Shown here: positions 19,614 through 27,541 of the stretch, piece by piece
Layout: every line of letters begins with the position of its first letter
How positions within the stretch are numbered: the first letter of the stretch is position 1
Assembly (NCBI GenBank): GCA_964388275.1
Contig: CAYLZD010000021.1
Coordinates: 1 to 64,000, forward strand
Reading direction: 5' to 3'
DNA length: 64,000 nt
From: JARYLZ01 sp964388275
GTDB lineage: Bacteria; Bacteroidota; Ignavibacteria; SZUA-365
Notes under the pieces: generated by a model
What the model was told of the DNA's origin: nothing
Databases searched by the model: none
What the model saw: the letters and a program-made list of their open reading frames with translations, nothing else
Position numbers and translations under genes: made by a program

Positions 19614-20174
19614 TTCGAACGCCGACTTCATCCAGCCGATCAATTCCGCGTCCACAGCGGAGACGGAGTCGAGCCGGACCTTGTAATTGCACATCTGTCC
19701 GGCCGGTAGTGCCTTGAGACGTCCGCCGGCCGGAAGATTCTTCGCGTTCAGTCCGACCTCGACGGCAGTATTGGTGGCCGGACCTATCATGACGAACTGT
19801 TTCTTCCTGCGATAGCTGACATAGGTCTTCTTGGGAGCTTCCTCGAAGTCGCCGAATTTCTTCAGTGCAGACAGTAGCAGGTCGTGAATCGGACGCAAAG
19901 CTTGCTTCGGACCGGTATACAGGCCGTTCAGCACGGCTTCCGGCGACGACTCCTCTTTCCCGGCCGCGCCGCTCTCTGACTTTCGCGCCACGTGCGCAAG
20001 GGTGTTGGCATCACCGTGTCCCAGTCCCAGCGAGGTCTTGAGCATGGCGACGATCTCCGAATGTTTTACGAGTCCGCTTTCCCTGATAATCGCGGCAAGT
20101 TCGGAGAGGGATTTGCCGCTGCGCTTTTCTATGTTCGCCAGCTGCGTTGCGAGAGCTTTATCCAAATCAGCCAT
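19602..20174 (-). CDS. DUF4287/DUF5655 domain protein
   Basis: A 190-residue cytoplasmic protein. Residues 1-60 (KALATQLANIEKRSGKSLSE, later GHGDANTLAH) match DUF4287. Residues about 80-188 match DUF5655 (PKKTYVSYRRKKQFVMIGP, and VDAELIGWMKSAFEAAG at the end). This is a common two-domain arrangement of unknown biochemical function; DUF5655 proteins are sometimes described as predicted nucleic-acid-binding or transport proteins. It is a single gene with no operon partner. The stop codon lies inside a strong hairpin. Confidence 0.88.
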   Translation of the reverse strand: MADLDKALATQLANIEKRSGKSLSELAAIIRESGLVKHSEIVAMLKTSLGLGHGDANTLAHVARKSESGAAGKEESSPEAVLNGLYTGPKQALRPIHDLLLSALKKFGDFEEAPKKTYVSYRRKKQFVMIGPATNTAVEVGLNAKNLPAGGRLKALPAGQMCNYKVRLDSVSAVDAELIGWMKSAFEAAG

Positions 20175-20385
20175 TGTATTCTCCGGTGTCGATTGTTGAA
20201 CAGAGGGCGCGGAGATCTATCGGCGCCGCGCGCGTGATTATGATCGGACGTATAACTGACAAAACACAAGCATTCGTCGAATAGTTCACTTGCGCGTCGC
20301 CGCGCCGCCGGCCGGAGTCATCCTTGCGACTCAGCAACCTTGTGCATATGTTATGTTCACACGTTTCAACAAACAGGACACATCG

Positions 20386-22149
20386 ATGCAGCGTCACACA
20401 CTTTCTCGTATCGGTTCTATTTCCCGGCATTTGCCGTTTCTGCTCATCGCCGCCGCGCTGTTGCTTCCGGCCCGGCGGGAAGCCGCCGCCCAACTCCTGC
20501 AGAACATCGGCGCGCGCGAACTGCTGACGGATGTGGAGAGCAAGGCCAGGACGGACCTCGGCAATGACGCGATTCCCACCAATGTCATCTTCATCGGCAT
20601 CGATTACATGGGCTTTTCACTCTCTATGGATCTGAACAGCGGCAAGGCGACCGGCTGGGTGTACAGATGGTATTCGCCGTCGAGGGATTCCTCCGAGTAT
20701 CTGCTCGCCGTCAGGCCCCTGCTGGGCGGTCCCGTCATAATCGCCCTTTCGCTGGACACTCTGGACAGGGCTCTGCCCTTCAACGTGGGCACGACCGCTC
20801 TGCTCGAGCCCTGGGTGGACTCTCCGGCGGCTCTATCCGGATCCAAGACAGGCGGGGCGGGAGCTTTCCTGCAGGCGCACCCCGATGCGCGCATGTCTCT
20901 CTCCGTGGTGCTCCGTAATACCACGCCGACTCCGATACTGCCCGTCGGACAATTCTGGCTGCTCGTCTACACGGCGCCGGGGGATACGATGACCTGCCTG
21001 GTGTACTCCGACTCGGGCGATCCCCTGCGCTGTACGTCGAGCAACGCCCCGGTCATCACCTCGTCGCCCAATACCCTCGCCCGAGTCGGCGAACCGTACA
21101 CTTATCAGGTTAGGGCGCGCGGGGTCCCGGAACCGCAATTCTCCCTGATCGCGTCCCCGGCCGGCATGAGCATCGACGCCGTGTCCGGACTGATATCATG
21201 GACACCTCAGTCGGGCCAGACCGGCGTGCACGACGTTTCAGTGGAAGCGTCCAACAGCAACGGCGCCGACCGGCAGAACTATCAAATCAGCGTCGAGGAG
21301 GCGGCGGGCCCGCCGCAAATAACCTCGATCCCGGTCACCGAAACCAGAGCGGGCGAGCCGTACCAGTATAACATCACGGCCGGCGGCGCTCCGCGGCCCA
21401 CCATGGAACTCGAGACCGGTCCGACCGGCATGATGCTGGATCCCGGCCGCTGGATAGTCACCTGGCAGCCGTCGCGGATGCAGACGGGCGGGCATACGGT
21501 GCGCATAGTCGCGCGCAATCAGGCGGGCTCGGACACTCAGGAGTTCACACTCACCGTAGTCAGCGACCCGAGATTGCAGCCAATAGCGGACCGCGCGATC
21601 AAGACCGGCGAGCTGCTCGAGGTGCAGGCGGAAGCCGACGGCTTCCCGCAACCCCGCTTCTCCCTGCCGGTTAAGCCCGAGGGAATGACCGCGGACTCCG
21701 TGACGGGCCTGATTTCATGGACTCCCTCGCCGCAGCAGACCGGCGTCCACAGCGTGGCCGTCGAAGCCCGCAATCGCGTGGGCTTTCATGCCACGAGCTT
21801 CAGCGTCACCGTAGACGCGGCTTCCGATGCGCGGCCGCCTGATCGGATGAACGGCTTCGGCCTTTCGGCGGCATATCCCAATCCGTCCTCTCTTTCAAGC
21901 GGTTCTGGCGTCTCGATCATGCTTACGCTTCCCGTCCGCGCCGCCTTGCATGTCCGGATCCTCGACGCTTTAGGCCGCGAGCTTCGTCTTCTCGACGCCT
22001 CCGTGCGCGACCCGGGCGAGCATCTGCTGCGTTGGGACGGAAGACTGTCCTCGGGCGAAGCCGCGTCTGCCGGTGTGTACGTGATAGAGGCCGCAGCCGG
22101 CGGAAGCGTTGTCAGACGCCTTGTCGCGGTTGCCAATACGGCCAGATAA
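20386..22149 (+). CDS. secreted putative-Ig repeat protein with T9SS sorting domain
   Basis: A 587-residue protein. The start at 20386 is chosen because AGGA lies nine bases upstream and a signal peptide follows (MQRHTLSRIGS, then HLPFLLIAAALLLPA, cleavage near EAAAQ). The first 220 residues are an unassigned exported domain. Residues about 220-480 contain three Ig-like He_PIG repeats with the phrase DAVSGLISWTPQSGQTGVHD and variants. The last 100 residues start AAYPNPSSLSSGS and end VAVANTAR, a T9SS type A sorting domain. It is transcribed towards bioY but is separated from it by 147 bases containing a promoter candidate. Confidence 0.9.
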   Translation: MQRHTLSRIGSISRHLPFLLIAAALLLPARREAAAQLLQNIGARELLTDVESKARTDLGNDAIPTNVIFIGIDYMGFSLSMDLNSGKATGWVYRWYSPSRDSSEYLLAVRPLLGGPVIIALSLDTLDRALPFNVGTTALLEPWVDSPAALSGSKTGGAGAFLQAHPDARMSLSVVLRNTTPTPILPVGQFWLLVYTAPGDTMTCLVYSDSGDPLRCTSSNAPVITSSPNTLARVGEPYTYQVRARGVPEPQFSLIASPAGMSIDAVSGLISWTPQSGQTGVHDVSVEASNSNGADRQNYQISVEEAAGPPQITSIPVTETRAGEPYQYNITAGGAPRPTMELETGPTGMMLDPGRWIVTWQPSRMQTGGHTVRIVARNQAGSDTQEFTLTVVSDPRLQPIADRAIKTGELLEVQAEADGFPQPRFSLPVKPEGMTADSVTGLISWTPSPQQTGVHSVAVEARNRVGFHATSFSVTVDAASDARPPDRMNGFGLSAAYPNPSSLSSGSGVSIMLTLPVRAALHVRILDALGRELRLLDASVRDPGEHLLRWDGRLSSGEAASAGVYVIEAAAGGSVVRRLVAVANTAR

Positions 22150-22229
22150 ACGCCGGCTCGCGGCGCAATCGGGGCCGCGGGAAGAGGGAGGATCGGCCGC
22201 CCGCCTTTTTCAGCCCGGCGGGGCTGTAA

Positions 22230-22260
22230 TTGTGCATATGCCGACTATTGATTAGTTTTG
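22230..22260 (+). promoter_or_regulatory. Bacteroidota-like promoter ahead of bioY
   Basis: TTGTGC (22230-22235), 17-bp spacer, TAGTTTTG (22253-22260). The second element fits the TAnnTTTG form of Bacteroidota promoters. It lies 37 bases upstream of the bioY start and would drive bioY-queE-queF-queC. No preQ1 riboswitch or biotin operator could be recognised in the leader. Confidence 0.45.
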
Positions 22261-22296
22261 AAACATATCGTGTTTTGAATTTTCATCAGGAAATCC

Positions 22297-22860
22297 ATGA
22301 AATCAATCCAAACAGCCGCCATCGCCCTGCCGCGCCGGACCGCGCTCGCCGACGCCGCCCAGACAGGCATCTTTGCCTTGCTCACCGCGCTCGGCGCGCA
22401 GATCGTCATTCCCACGCTTCCGGTGCCGCTGACGCTGCAAACGGTTGCCGTACTGCTGTCAGGCGCCGTGCTCGGCGCCCGCAGAGGAGCTTACGCCCAG
22501 ACGGCATATCTGGCCATGGGCGCCGTGGGGTTGCCGGTATTTGCCGGCTTCAGCGGGAGCATCGCGCACATTCTGGGGCCGACGGGCGGCTATCTGCTCG
22601 CGTTTCCATTCGCCGCATTCATATCCGGTTCTCTCACCGCATTCTTCAGACCGCTTCCCCGTTATTTCGCGTCCTTGCTTGCCATGACGGCGGCCATGAC
22701 CGTTGTATTCGCTTGCGGAGTAGCGTGGCTCGCCATGTTCTGGCTGCACGACTGGAACGCGGCGTTCGCGGCGGGTTTCACTCATCTTCAGGTGTGGGAC
22801 GCCGTGAAGCTGCTCTCAGCGGCAGGCATCGCCGCATCCGTCGGCCGCTTCACGCGCTGA
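22297..22860 (+). CDS. bioY: biotin transporter S-component BioY
   Basis: A 187-residue membrane protein of the BioY family, the biotin-binding S unit of ECF transporters. Diagnostic stretches are IPTLPVPLTLQTVAVLLSGA (cut here at 20 residues), then GARRGAYAQTAYLAMGAVGL and FAGFSGSIAHILGPTGGYL, which form the biotin-site loops. Six hydrophobic segments are visible. AGGAA lies eight bases before the ATG. No ECF A/A'/T genes are nearby; solitary BioY proteins can work alone or share a common energy module. The following queE frame begins within about 20 bases, so the gene shares an operon with deazaguanine synthesis. Confidence 0.95.
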   Translation: MKSIQTAAIALPRRTALADAAQTGIFALLTALGAQIVIPTLPVPLTLQTVAVLLSGAVLGARRGAYAQTAYLAMGAVGLPVFAGFSGSIAHILGPTGGYLLAFPFAAFISGSLTAFFRPLPRYFASLLAMTAAMTVVFACGVAWLAMFWLHDWNAAFAAGFTHLQVWDAVKLLSAAGIAASVGRFTR

Positions 22861-22880
22861 GGCGAAACCGGAGCAGAGAG

Positions 22881-23531
22881 ACGCTCAGGGTAAGCGAAAT
22901 ATTTCACAGCATTCAGGGTGAGGGCAGCCGCGCGGGGCTGCCCTGTGTTTTTGTGCGCCTGCAGGGATGCGGCCTCCGCTGCTCCTGGTGCGATACGCCG
23001 CACGCGCTGCAACATGGGACCGAGGGAGAATTGCTGTCCATCGACGGCCTTCTTTCCCGCATGGAAGGATACAGGTGCCGCTTCGTGGAAGTGACCGGCG
23101 GGGAGCCGCTCGAACAGGAGGATTGCCTTCCCCTTCTGGCCGGTCTCTGCGACGAAGGATACACGACCGCGCTGGAAACCGGCGGCCACATGGACATAAG
23201 CCGCGTAGATCCGCGCGTGATAGTCATAATGGACCTCAAGTGTCCCGGCTCCGGCATGTCGAAGAAGAACATCTATTCCAATCTGGAATACCTCAAGCCC
23301 TCCGACGAATTGAAATTCGTCATCGGAGACAGGGAAGATTACGATTGGGCGCGCGCCCTGATCCGGGAAAGATCGCTGGACGGCATATGCGGCAATATCC
23401 TGCTCGCTCCGGTTTTCGGAGAACTCGAATACAGGACGCTGGCGGAATGGATGCTGGCCGACCGTCTGCACGCGCGCCTGCAGTTGCAGCTGCACAAGCA
23501 CATCTGGCCGCCGGACGCAAGAGGAGTATAG
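22881..23531 (+). CDS. queE: 7-carboxy-7-deazaguanine synthase QueE (start uncertain, no ATG/GTG/TTG)
   Basis: A radical SAM enzyme converting 6-carboxytetrahydropterin to 7-carboxy-7-deazaguanine. The family N-terminus RVSEIFHSIQGEGSRAGLPC is present, then the cluster motif CGLRCSWC (CxxxCxxC), EVTGGEPLEQ for SAM binding, and DLKCPGSG. The C-terminus HKHIWPPDARGV is intact. There is no ATG, GTG or TTG between the end of bioY and the conserved N-terminus; the nearest in-frame GTG lies well inside bioY. The coordinate given uses ACG at 22881, which has GGAG seven bases upstream. CTG at 22857, overlapping the bioY stop as CTGA, is the alternative. The enzyme itself looks complete. Confidence 0.9.
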   Translation, partial: TLRVSEIFHSIQGEGSRAGLPCVFVRLQGCGLRCSWCDTPHALQHGTEGELLSIDGLLSRMEGYRCRFVEVTGGEPLEQEDCLPLLAGLCDEGYTTALETGGHMDISRVDPRVIVIMDLKCPGSGMSKKNIYSNLEYLKPSDELKFVIGDREDYDWARALIRERSLDGICGNILLAPVFGELEYRTLAEWMLADRLHARLQLQLHKHIWPPDARGV

Positions 23532-23588
23532 GACGCCCGGCGTCGGGTTCAATCAACACACTGATCCGCGAACTTACGGAAGCCCGCC

Positions 23589-23948
23589 ATGATCGAAGTA
23601 TTCCCGAACAAATACCCTAAGCGCGATTACGAAATATCACATGTCAATCCGGAATACACTTCGGTATGTCCCATGACGGGACTGCCGGATTTCGCCACGA
23701 TCGAGGTTAATTACGTCCCGGACAAGCTCTGCATCGAATTGAAGTCTCTGAAGTACTATTATCTCGAGTACCGGAACATGGGGATATTCTTCGAAACGGC
23801 CGTCAACCGCATTCTCGACGATCTCGTCGCCGCCTGCAAGCCGCGGCGCATGCGCGTCACCGGGCGCTTCAACACGCGCGGCGGCATACACAGCGTCATC
23901 ACCGCGGAATACGCATCCCCGAAACGCGCCAAACCGAAATCCCGCTGA
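23589..23948 (+). CDS. queF: NADPH-dependent 7-cyano-7-deazaguanine (preQ0) reductase QueF
   Basis: Reduces preQ0 to preQ1 in queuosine synthesis. It is 119 residues, the short single-domain (YkvM) type. The catalytic Cys27 lies in SVCPMTGLPDF with Asp34 seven residues on. The QueF signature ELKSLKYYYLEYRN and the substrate-binding tail GRFNTRGGIHSV are present. It sits between queE and queC, 57 bases after queE, in the deazaguanine operon. The presence of QueF means the pathway leads to preQ1 and queuosine, not only to preQ0-derived products. Confidence 0.97.
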   Translation: MIEVFPNKYPKRDYEISHVNPEYTSVCPMTGLPDFATIEVNYVPDKLCIELKSLKYYYLEYRNMGIFFETAVNRILDDLVAACKPRRMRVTGRFNTRGGIHSVITAEYASPKRAKPKSR

Positions 23949-23980
23949 CAAACATCCGCTTCCCGCCGCCCGCTCCACAA

Positions 23981-24670
23981 ATGCCCCCACTCGCCATAAT
24001 ACTAACGTCAGGCGGGATGGACTCCTGCGTCGCGCTCGCCATGGCCTCGCGCGAATACACGCCGGCTCTGCTTCACGTCAACTACGGTCAGAGGACGCAG
24101 GCGCGCGAGCTTGCCGCATTCACGGAGATAGCGGATTTCTACGGGGCGCCCGAGCGCCTGCGCCTCGTGGTCTCGATCGAGCATTTGGCCCGCATCGGCG
24201 GATCGAGTCTGACGGATCCGTCACGGGCGGTGCGCGCGGCGTCGGAGCGGGGCGGGGGTATCCCGGACACCTACGTCCCGTTTCGCAATGCCAACATGCT
24301 TGCGATCGGAGTGAGCTGGGCCGAGGTTATCGGCGCCGAGGCGCTGTTCATCGGCGCCGTGGAGGAGGATTCGAGCGGATACCCCGACTGCAGAAAGACG
24401 TTTTACGAAGCGTTTCAGCGGGTGATTGAAACCGGGACCAAATACGAACGTCCGCTGCGTATCGTCACGCCGCTGATAGGTCTTTCCAAAGCCGAGATCA
24501 TCCTGAAAGGGGTCGAACTGAACGCCCCGCTTCATCTGACATGGAGCTGCTACACAGGGGAAGAACTGGCCTGCGGCGTCTGCGAGTCCTGCGTGTTGCG
24601 CCTGCGCGGTTTCAGCCGGGCGGGAATCGAGGACCCGGTCCCTTACGAACGCGCGGCTTTGCCCAGGTGA
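23981..24670 (+). CDS. queC: 7-cyano-7-deazaguanine synthase QueC
   Basis: Converts 7-carboxy-7-deazaguanine to preQ0 using ATP and ammonia. It has 229 residues, the usual length. The PP-loop SGGMDS is at residues 10-15. The zinc site is visible as CYTGEELACGVCESC in the C-terminal part. DSSGYPDCR and PLIGLSKAEI are family motifs. It starts 32 bases after queF, completing queE-queF-queC. Neither queD nor a GTP cyclohydrolase is in the window; they must be elsewhere. Confidence 0.97.
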   Translation: MPPLAIILTSGGMDSCVALAMASREYTPALLHVNYGQRTQARELAAFTEIADFYGAPERLRLVVSIEHLARIGGSSLTDPSRAVRAASERGGGIPDTYVPFRNANMLAIGVSWAEVIGAEALFIGAVEEDSSGYPDCRKTFYEAFQRVIETGTKYERPLRIVTPLIGLSKAEIILKGVELNAPLHLTWSCYTGEELACGVCESCVLRLRGFSRAGIEDPVPYERAALPR

Positions 24671-24813
24671 ATTGAGCGGGATACTCTTCCGCGAATGCCG
24701 CCTGAGGCCGGCTGTGCGGGCGCTTTATCGCATCCTGCGGTTGAAGATCAGAAACTCGGACCGATCCATCCCGAGTGAAAGCGTACCTCGATTCGAGAGT
24801 TTATATCTTTTTG

Positions 24814-24887
24814 TGGGCCCTGCCGGACTTGAACCAGCGACCAACGGATTATGAGTCCGCCGCTCTGACCAACTGAGCTAAGGGCCC
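24814..24887 (-). tRNA. tRNA with CAU anticodon (Ile2 or elongator Met)
   Basis: The reverse strand folds into a full cloverleaf: acceptor stem GGGCCCT/AGGGCCC, D-arm GCTC/GAGC, anticodon stem GCGGA/TCCGT around loop CTCATAA (anticodon CAT), and T-arm with GGTTCAAGTCC. The discriminator is A and CCA is not encoded. The body, notably the TTGGTCGCTGGTTCAAGTCC stretch, resembles bacterial tRNA-Ile2, which reads AUA after lysidine modification. Elongator tRNA-Met shares the anticodon, so the identity is not settled. Confidence 0.93.
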
Positions 24888-24988
24888 AGACACATAAAAT
24901 TAGCCCTGCGGGAGAGGAAAAACAACTGGTCTCGTTTCAGCTCCTGATTATCGGCGCGTGAACCGGGCGCTTCTTCAGCGGCTTTGCC

Positions 24989-25585
24989 TCACACGCAAAC
25001 CGCGCCGCCGAGCAGGTGTTCGGCGCGTTCCACAACGGCGCGGTAGGCGTCGATAATGGGATGACTCCAACCGGCCGATACCGCCGTCAGAGCTTCCACG
25101 TAAAAGCGAAGCGTTTTCTCCCGGCCTCTCCTGAAAGTGCTCCAGAGCGCTTCTCCGCGTTCGGCATAAGCATCGAGTATGGTGGAGAGGTTGTGGATCT
25201 TGTCGGCGGCGCACACGGCCTTAACTTCCGGACCCGAAGCCGCCACTGTATCGAGGTAGAGACGTTTGCGCTCCTCCCAGCGCAGGCCCTTCCGCTCCGT
25301 CACGGCCATGACAATCGCGCATACGTCTTCCCCGAAATCCCCTGCCAGTTCCTCGGGCGTGTATTCGGTGTCCTCGAGCGCATCGTGCAACAAGGCTGCG
25401 GCTACGGCAGTTTCGGGAAAACCGTGCGCCTGCACAATGAACGCCACATGGAACAGATGTGTGACGTAAGGCAGATCGGGATCCGTCTTGCGCGTTTGTC
25501 CTTCATGCAATCGCACAGCAGTCCGCACCGCGCGCTCGATCAGTGGCGAGTATGTCGGATTGATCGGCATGAACGAACATACCAA
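24989..25585 (-). CDS. HD-domain hydrolase (RelA/SpoT hydrolase-like)
   Basis: A 198-residue protein with the HD phosphohydrolase pattern of the (p)ppGpp hydrolase/MESH1 group: H in YVTHLFHVAFI, the HD pair in ALLHDALEDTE, and D in AADKIHNLSTI. The rest of Rel (synthetase, TGS, ACT) is absent, so it resembles small alarmone hydrolases or a related nucleotide phosphohydrolase. The ATG at 25585 is used; ATG at 25570 (MPINPTYS) is an alternative. It lies downstream of the Nudix gene on the same strand, 85 bases away. Confidence 0.88.
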   Translation of the reverse strand: MVCSFMPINPTYSPLIERAVRTAVRLHEGQTRKTDPDLPYVTHLFHVAFIVQAHGFPETAVAAALLHDALEDTEYTPEELAGDFGEDVCAIVMAVTERKGLRWEERKRLYLDTVAASGPEVKAVCAADKIHNLSTILDAYAERGEALWSTFRRGREKTLRFYVEALTAVSAGWSHPIIDAYRAVVERAEHLLGGAVCV

Positions 25586-25670
25586 AATTTGAGCACACGC
25601 ATTGCGTGCCGCATATCGATACGCCGGCGCCGGGTCAGGAGTGAAATCCCCGGGCCGCGGTCCGGCGTCG

Positions 25671-26246
25671 TTACGTTCTCACGTCGTCACGGCACCCGAT
25701 CAAACCGCTCTTCACCGCCGCCAGAAACAGCCCCGTCACCGTCTTGCCGTCGCGGATCTCCCCGTCCGCGCACATCCGCAGGGCCGTTTTCAACGGCACT
25801 CTGAGCATGCGGATGCTCTCCTCTCCCTGCTCCAGATGTTGTTCGCCGGGGCGGAGTCCGGTCGCCAGGAAAATATGCAGCACTTCGCTGCAGAAGCCGG
25901 GTGTCGTCATCATAGAGGTCAGCGGATCCAACCGATCCGCGCGCCAGCCGGTTTCCTCCTCGAGCTCCCGGGCGGCGCAGTCCCGCGGATCCTCGCCCTT
26001 GTTCAATTTGCCGGCCGGAAGCTCTATGATTTCCATCCCGATGGGATAGCGGAACTGGCTTATCAGCAGGACATCGTCATCCGGAAATAATGGGACAACC
26101 ACGGCGCCGCCGTCGTGTTCCACCACCTCGCGCACGGATAGATAGCCCGATCCGTGCCGGACCTCGTCGCGTTTGATAGTGAACACCCGTCCCGCATATA
26201 TCAGTTCACTGTGAAGCACATCGAATTGACTTTTCATGTCATGCAT
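25671..26246 (-). CDS. Nudix hydrolase, ADP-ribose pyrophosphatase type
   Basis: A 191-residue protein with the Nudix box GKLNKGEDPRDCAARELEEETGW (given by its key residues: G, E five on, REL-EE-TG), around residues 80-100. The preceding beta strands (VVVPLFPDDDVLLISQFRYP, then EIIELPAGKL) and the downstream PGFCSEVLHIFLA follow the ADP-ribose pyrophosphatase pattern. It probably cleaves ADP-ribose or another nucleoside diphosphate derivative. The first ATG is used; a second (MKSQFDVL) lies three codons on. It is likely co-transcribed with the upstream MscS gene. Confidence 0.93.
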   Translation of the reverse strand: MHDMKSQFDVLHSELIYAGRVFTIKRDEVRHGSGYLSVREVVEHDGGAVVVPLFPDDDVLLISQFRYPIGMEIIELPAGKLNKGEDPRDCAARELEEETGWRADRLDPLTSMMTTPGFCSEVLHIFLATGLRPGEQHLEQGEESIRMLRVPLKTALRMCADGEIRDGKTVTGLFLAAVKSGLIGCRDDVRT

Positions 26247-26342
26247 GATCGCATCACCCGCCGCGGCCTCCAGCCTGCAGGCAGGCGCCGTATTGAAAAC
26301 CGTAATCCGGCATCTTCCTTTTTCGTCTCGAATCCGGACCGT

Positions 26343-27461
26343 TCATATTCCCGGCTCCCCGCTCCCCGCTCCATCCTTCCTGCCCGGCGCCATATGCACG
26401 ACCCTCTGCGGGAATGGTATTTCGATGCCGTGTTCGTACAGGGCATTGTATATCATGGCCAGAATTTCGCCGCTGCGGGGAGGAATCTGATTGGGATCCG
26501 TAATGCGCGCCATCGCGACGAAATTCACAGAAGAATCCCCGAGTTCCATGACGCGGACCTCTGTCCGCCCGGGCTCCACGACGTAAGGTTGCGCATTTAT
26601 CAGTTCGGTGACAATGCGTTGAACCTTCTCTATGCTTGTGCCGTAAGCGACCCCGAACGGTACGCGGAATCGCATCACGTCGTTGGGATAGGACATATTC
26701 CAGATCTGGCTTTTCACGATCTCGGCGTTCGGCGTGATGATCATGACATTGTCGTCGTCTATCACCTTGGTGGAGCGGATTCCGATTTCCGCCACATTGC
26801 CGATTTTTCCGTCGGGGAGCCTGATGCGGTCGCCCACGCGGAAAGGCCGGTCGATCATCAACACGAAACCCGCGATCATGTTGGCGAGCGTTTCCTGCGC
26901 GGCCAGGGCGATCGCGAGAGAGCCGACTCCGAGAGAGACGACAAGCGTGGAGATATTCTGTCCGAAGTGATCGAGCACCACTATGGCCGCGACCGCGAAG
27001 ACCACGATGTTCATCACCCGGTTGACGAGCGGCGCCAGTTCGTCGTCTAAACGAGTGTTGGTCTTGTGCGCGACGTCCTTCAGGTACCAGAGTATCACAG
27101 CGTCCACTATCCGCGCGACGGTCAGCGCGGCGTAGAACAACAGTATGACGAAGGCGAGGCCCGAGAGGACCGCGAACAAGGTTCGCACCCATTTATCGTA
27201 TTCCGCGGCCGGCAGGCGCATGGCATCGAACGCCCAGTAGGTCACGGCCAGCACGATCAAGGGAGCCACGGCCCGCTTGAAGACGGCGAGCAGGAAATCG
27301 TCGAGCGACGTGGACGTGCGTTTTGCGAGCCGGTTTCTGACCGTGGAAAGCCCGAATTCAAGGGCTTTTCCGATCAGGTAAGCCGCCGCGATGTAAACCG
27401 CCGTCGAGAGGAGGGCGGAAAATATGGTGTCGCTGATGAGGAAGTTGAAAATATCCGGCAC
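26343..27461 (-). CDS. MscS-family mechanosensitive channel
   Basis: A 372-residue inner-membrane channel for hypo-osmotic protection. There are transmembrane segments at about 15-35, 65-85, 100-120, then TM3 containing SLGVGSLAIALAAQETLANM. It continues into the MscS beta domain (GFVLMIDRPFRVGDRI, VAEIGIRSTKV, VMIITPNAEIVKS) and the C-terminal alpha/beta domain. The N-terminus carries two more helices than E. coli MscS. The ribosome site is weak. It heads a probable operon with the Nudix and HD genes. Confidence 0.95.
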   Translation of the reverse strand: MPDIFNFLISDTIFSALLSTAVYIAAAYLIGKALEFGLSTVRNRLAKRTSTSLDDFLLAVFKRAVAPLIVLAVTYWAFDAMRLPAAEYDKWVRTLFAVLSGLAFVILLFYAALTVARIVDAVILWYLKDVAHKTNTRLDDELAPLVNRVMNIVVFAVAAIVVLDHFGQNISTLVVSLGVGSLAIALAAQETLANMIAGFVLMIDRPFRVGDRIRLPDGKIGNVAEIGIRSTKVIDDDNVMIITPNAEIVKSQIWNMSYPNDVMRFRVPFGVAYGTSIEKVQRIVTELINAQPYVVEPGRTEVRVMELGDSSVNFVAMARITDPNQIPPRSGEILAMIYNALYEHGIEIPFPQRVVHMAPGRKDGAGSGEPGI

Positions 27462-27541
27462 GATGGATCCGCGTTGTGATCAGTCGTGCAAATATACTCC
27501 CCCCGCGGGACAGTTGCTCCGGGCAGGCGAACCCGGCTATT

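Noticed and set aside
20340..22240. Shared 11-mer TTGTGCATATG upstream of the genes at 20386 and 22297
   Set aside because: In 64 kb many 11-mers occur twice by chance; without further copies at promoters it is not evidence of common control.
22150..22296. preQ1 riboswitch or biotin (BirA/BioR) operator ahead of bioY-que
   Set aside because: No recognisable H-type pseudoknot with an A-rich tail, and no TTGTAAACC-type BirA site.
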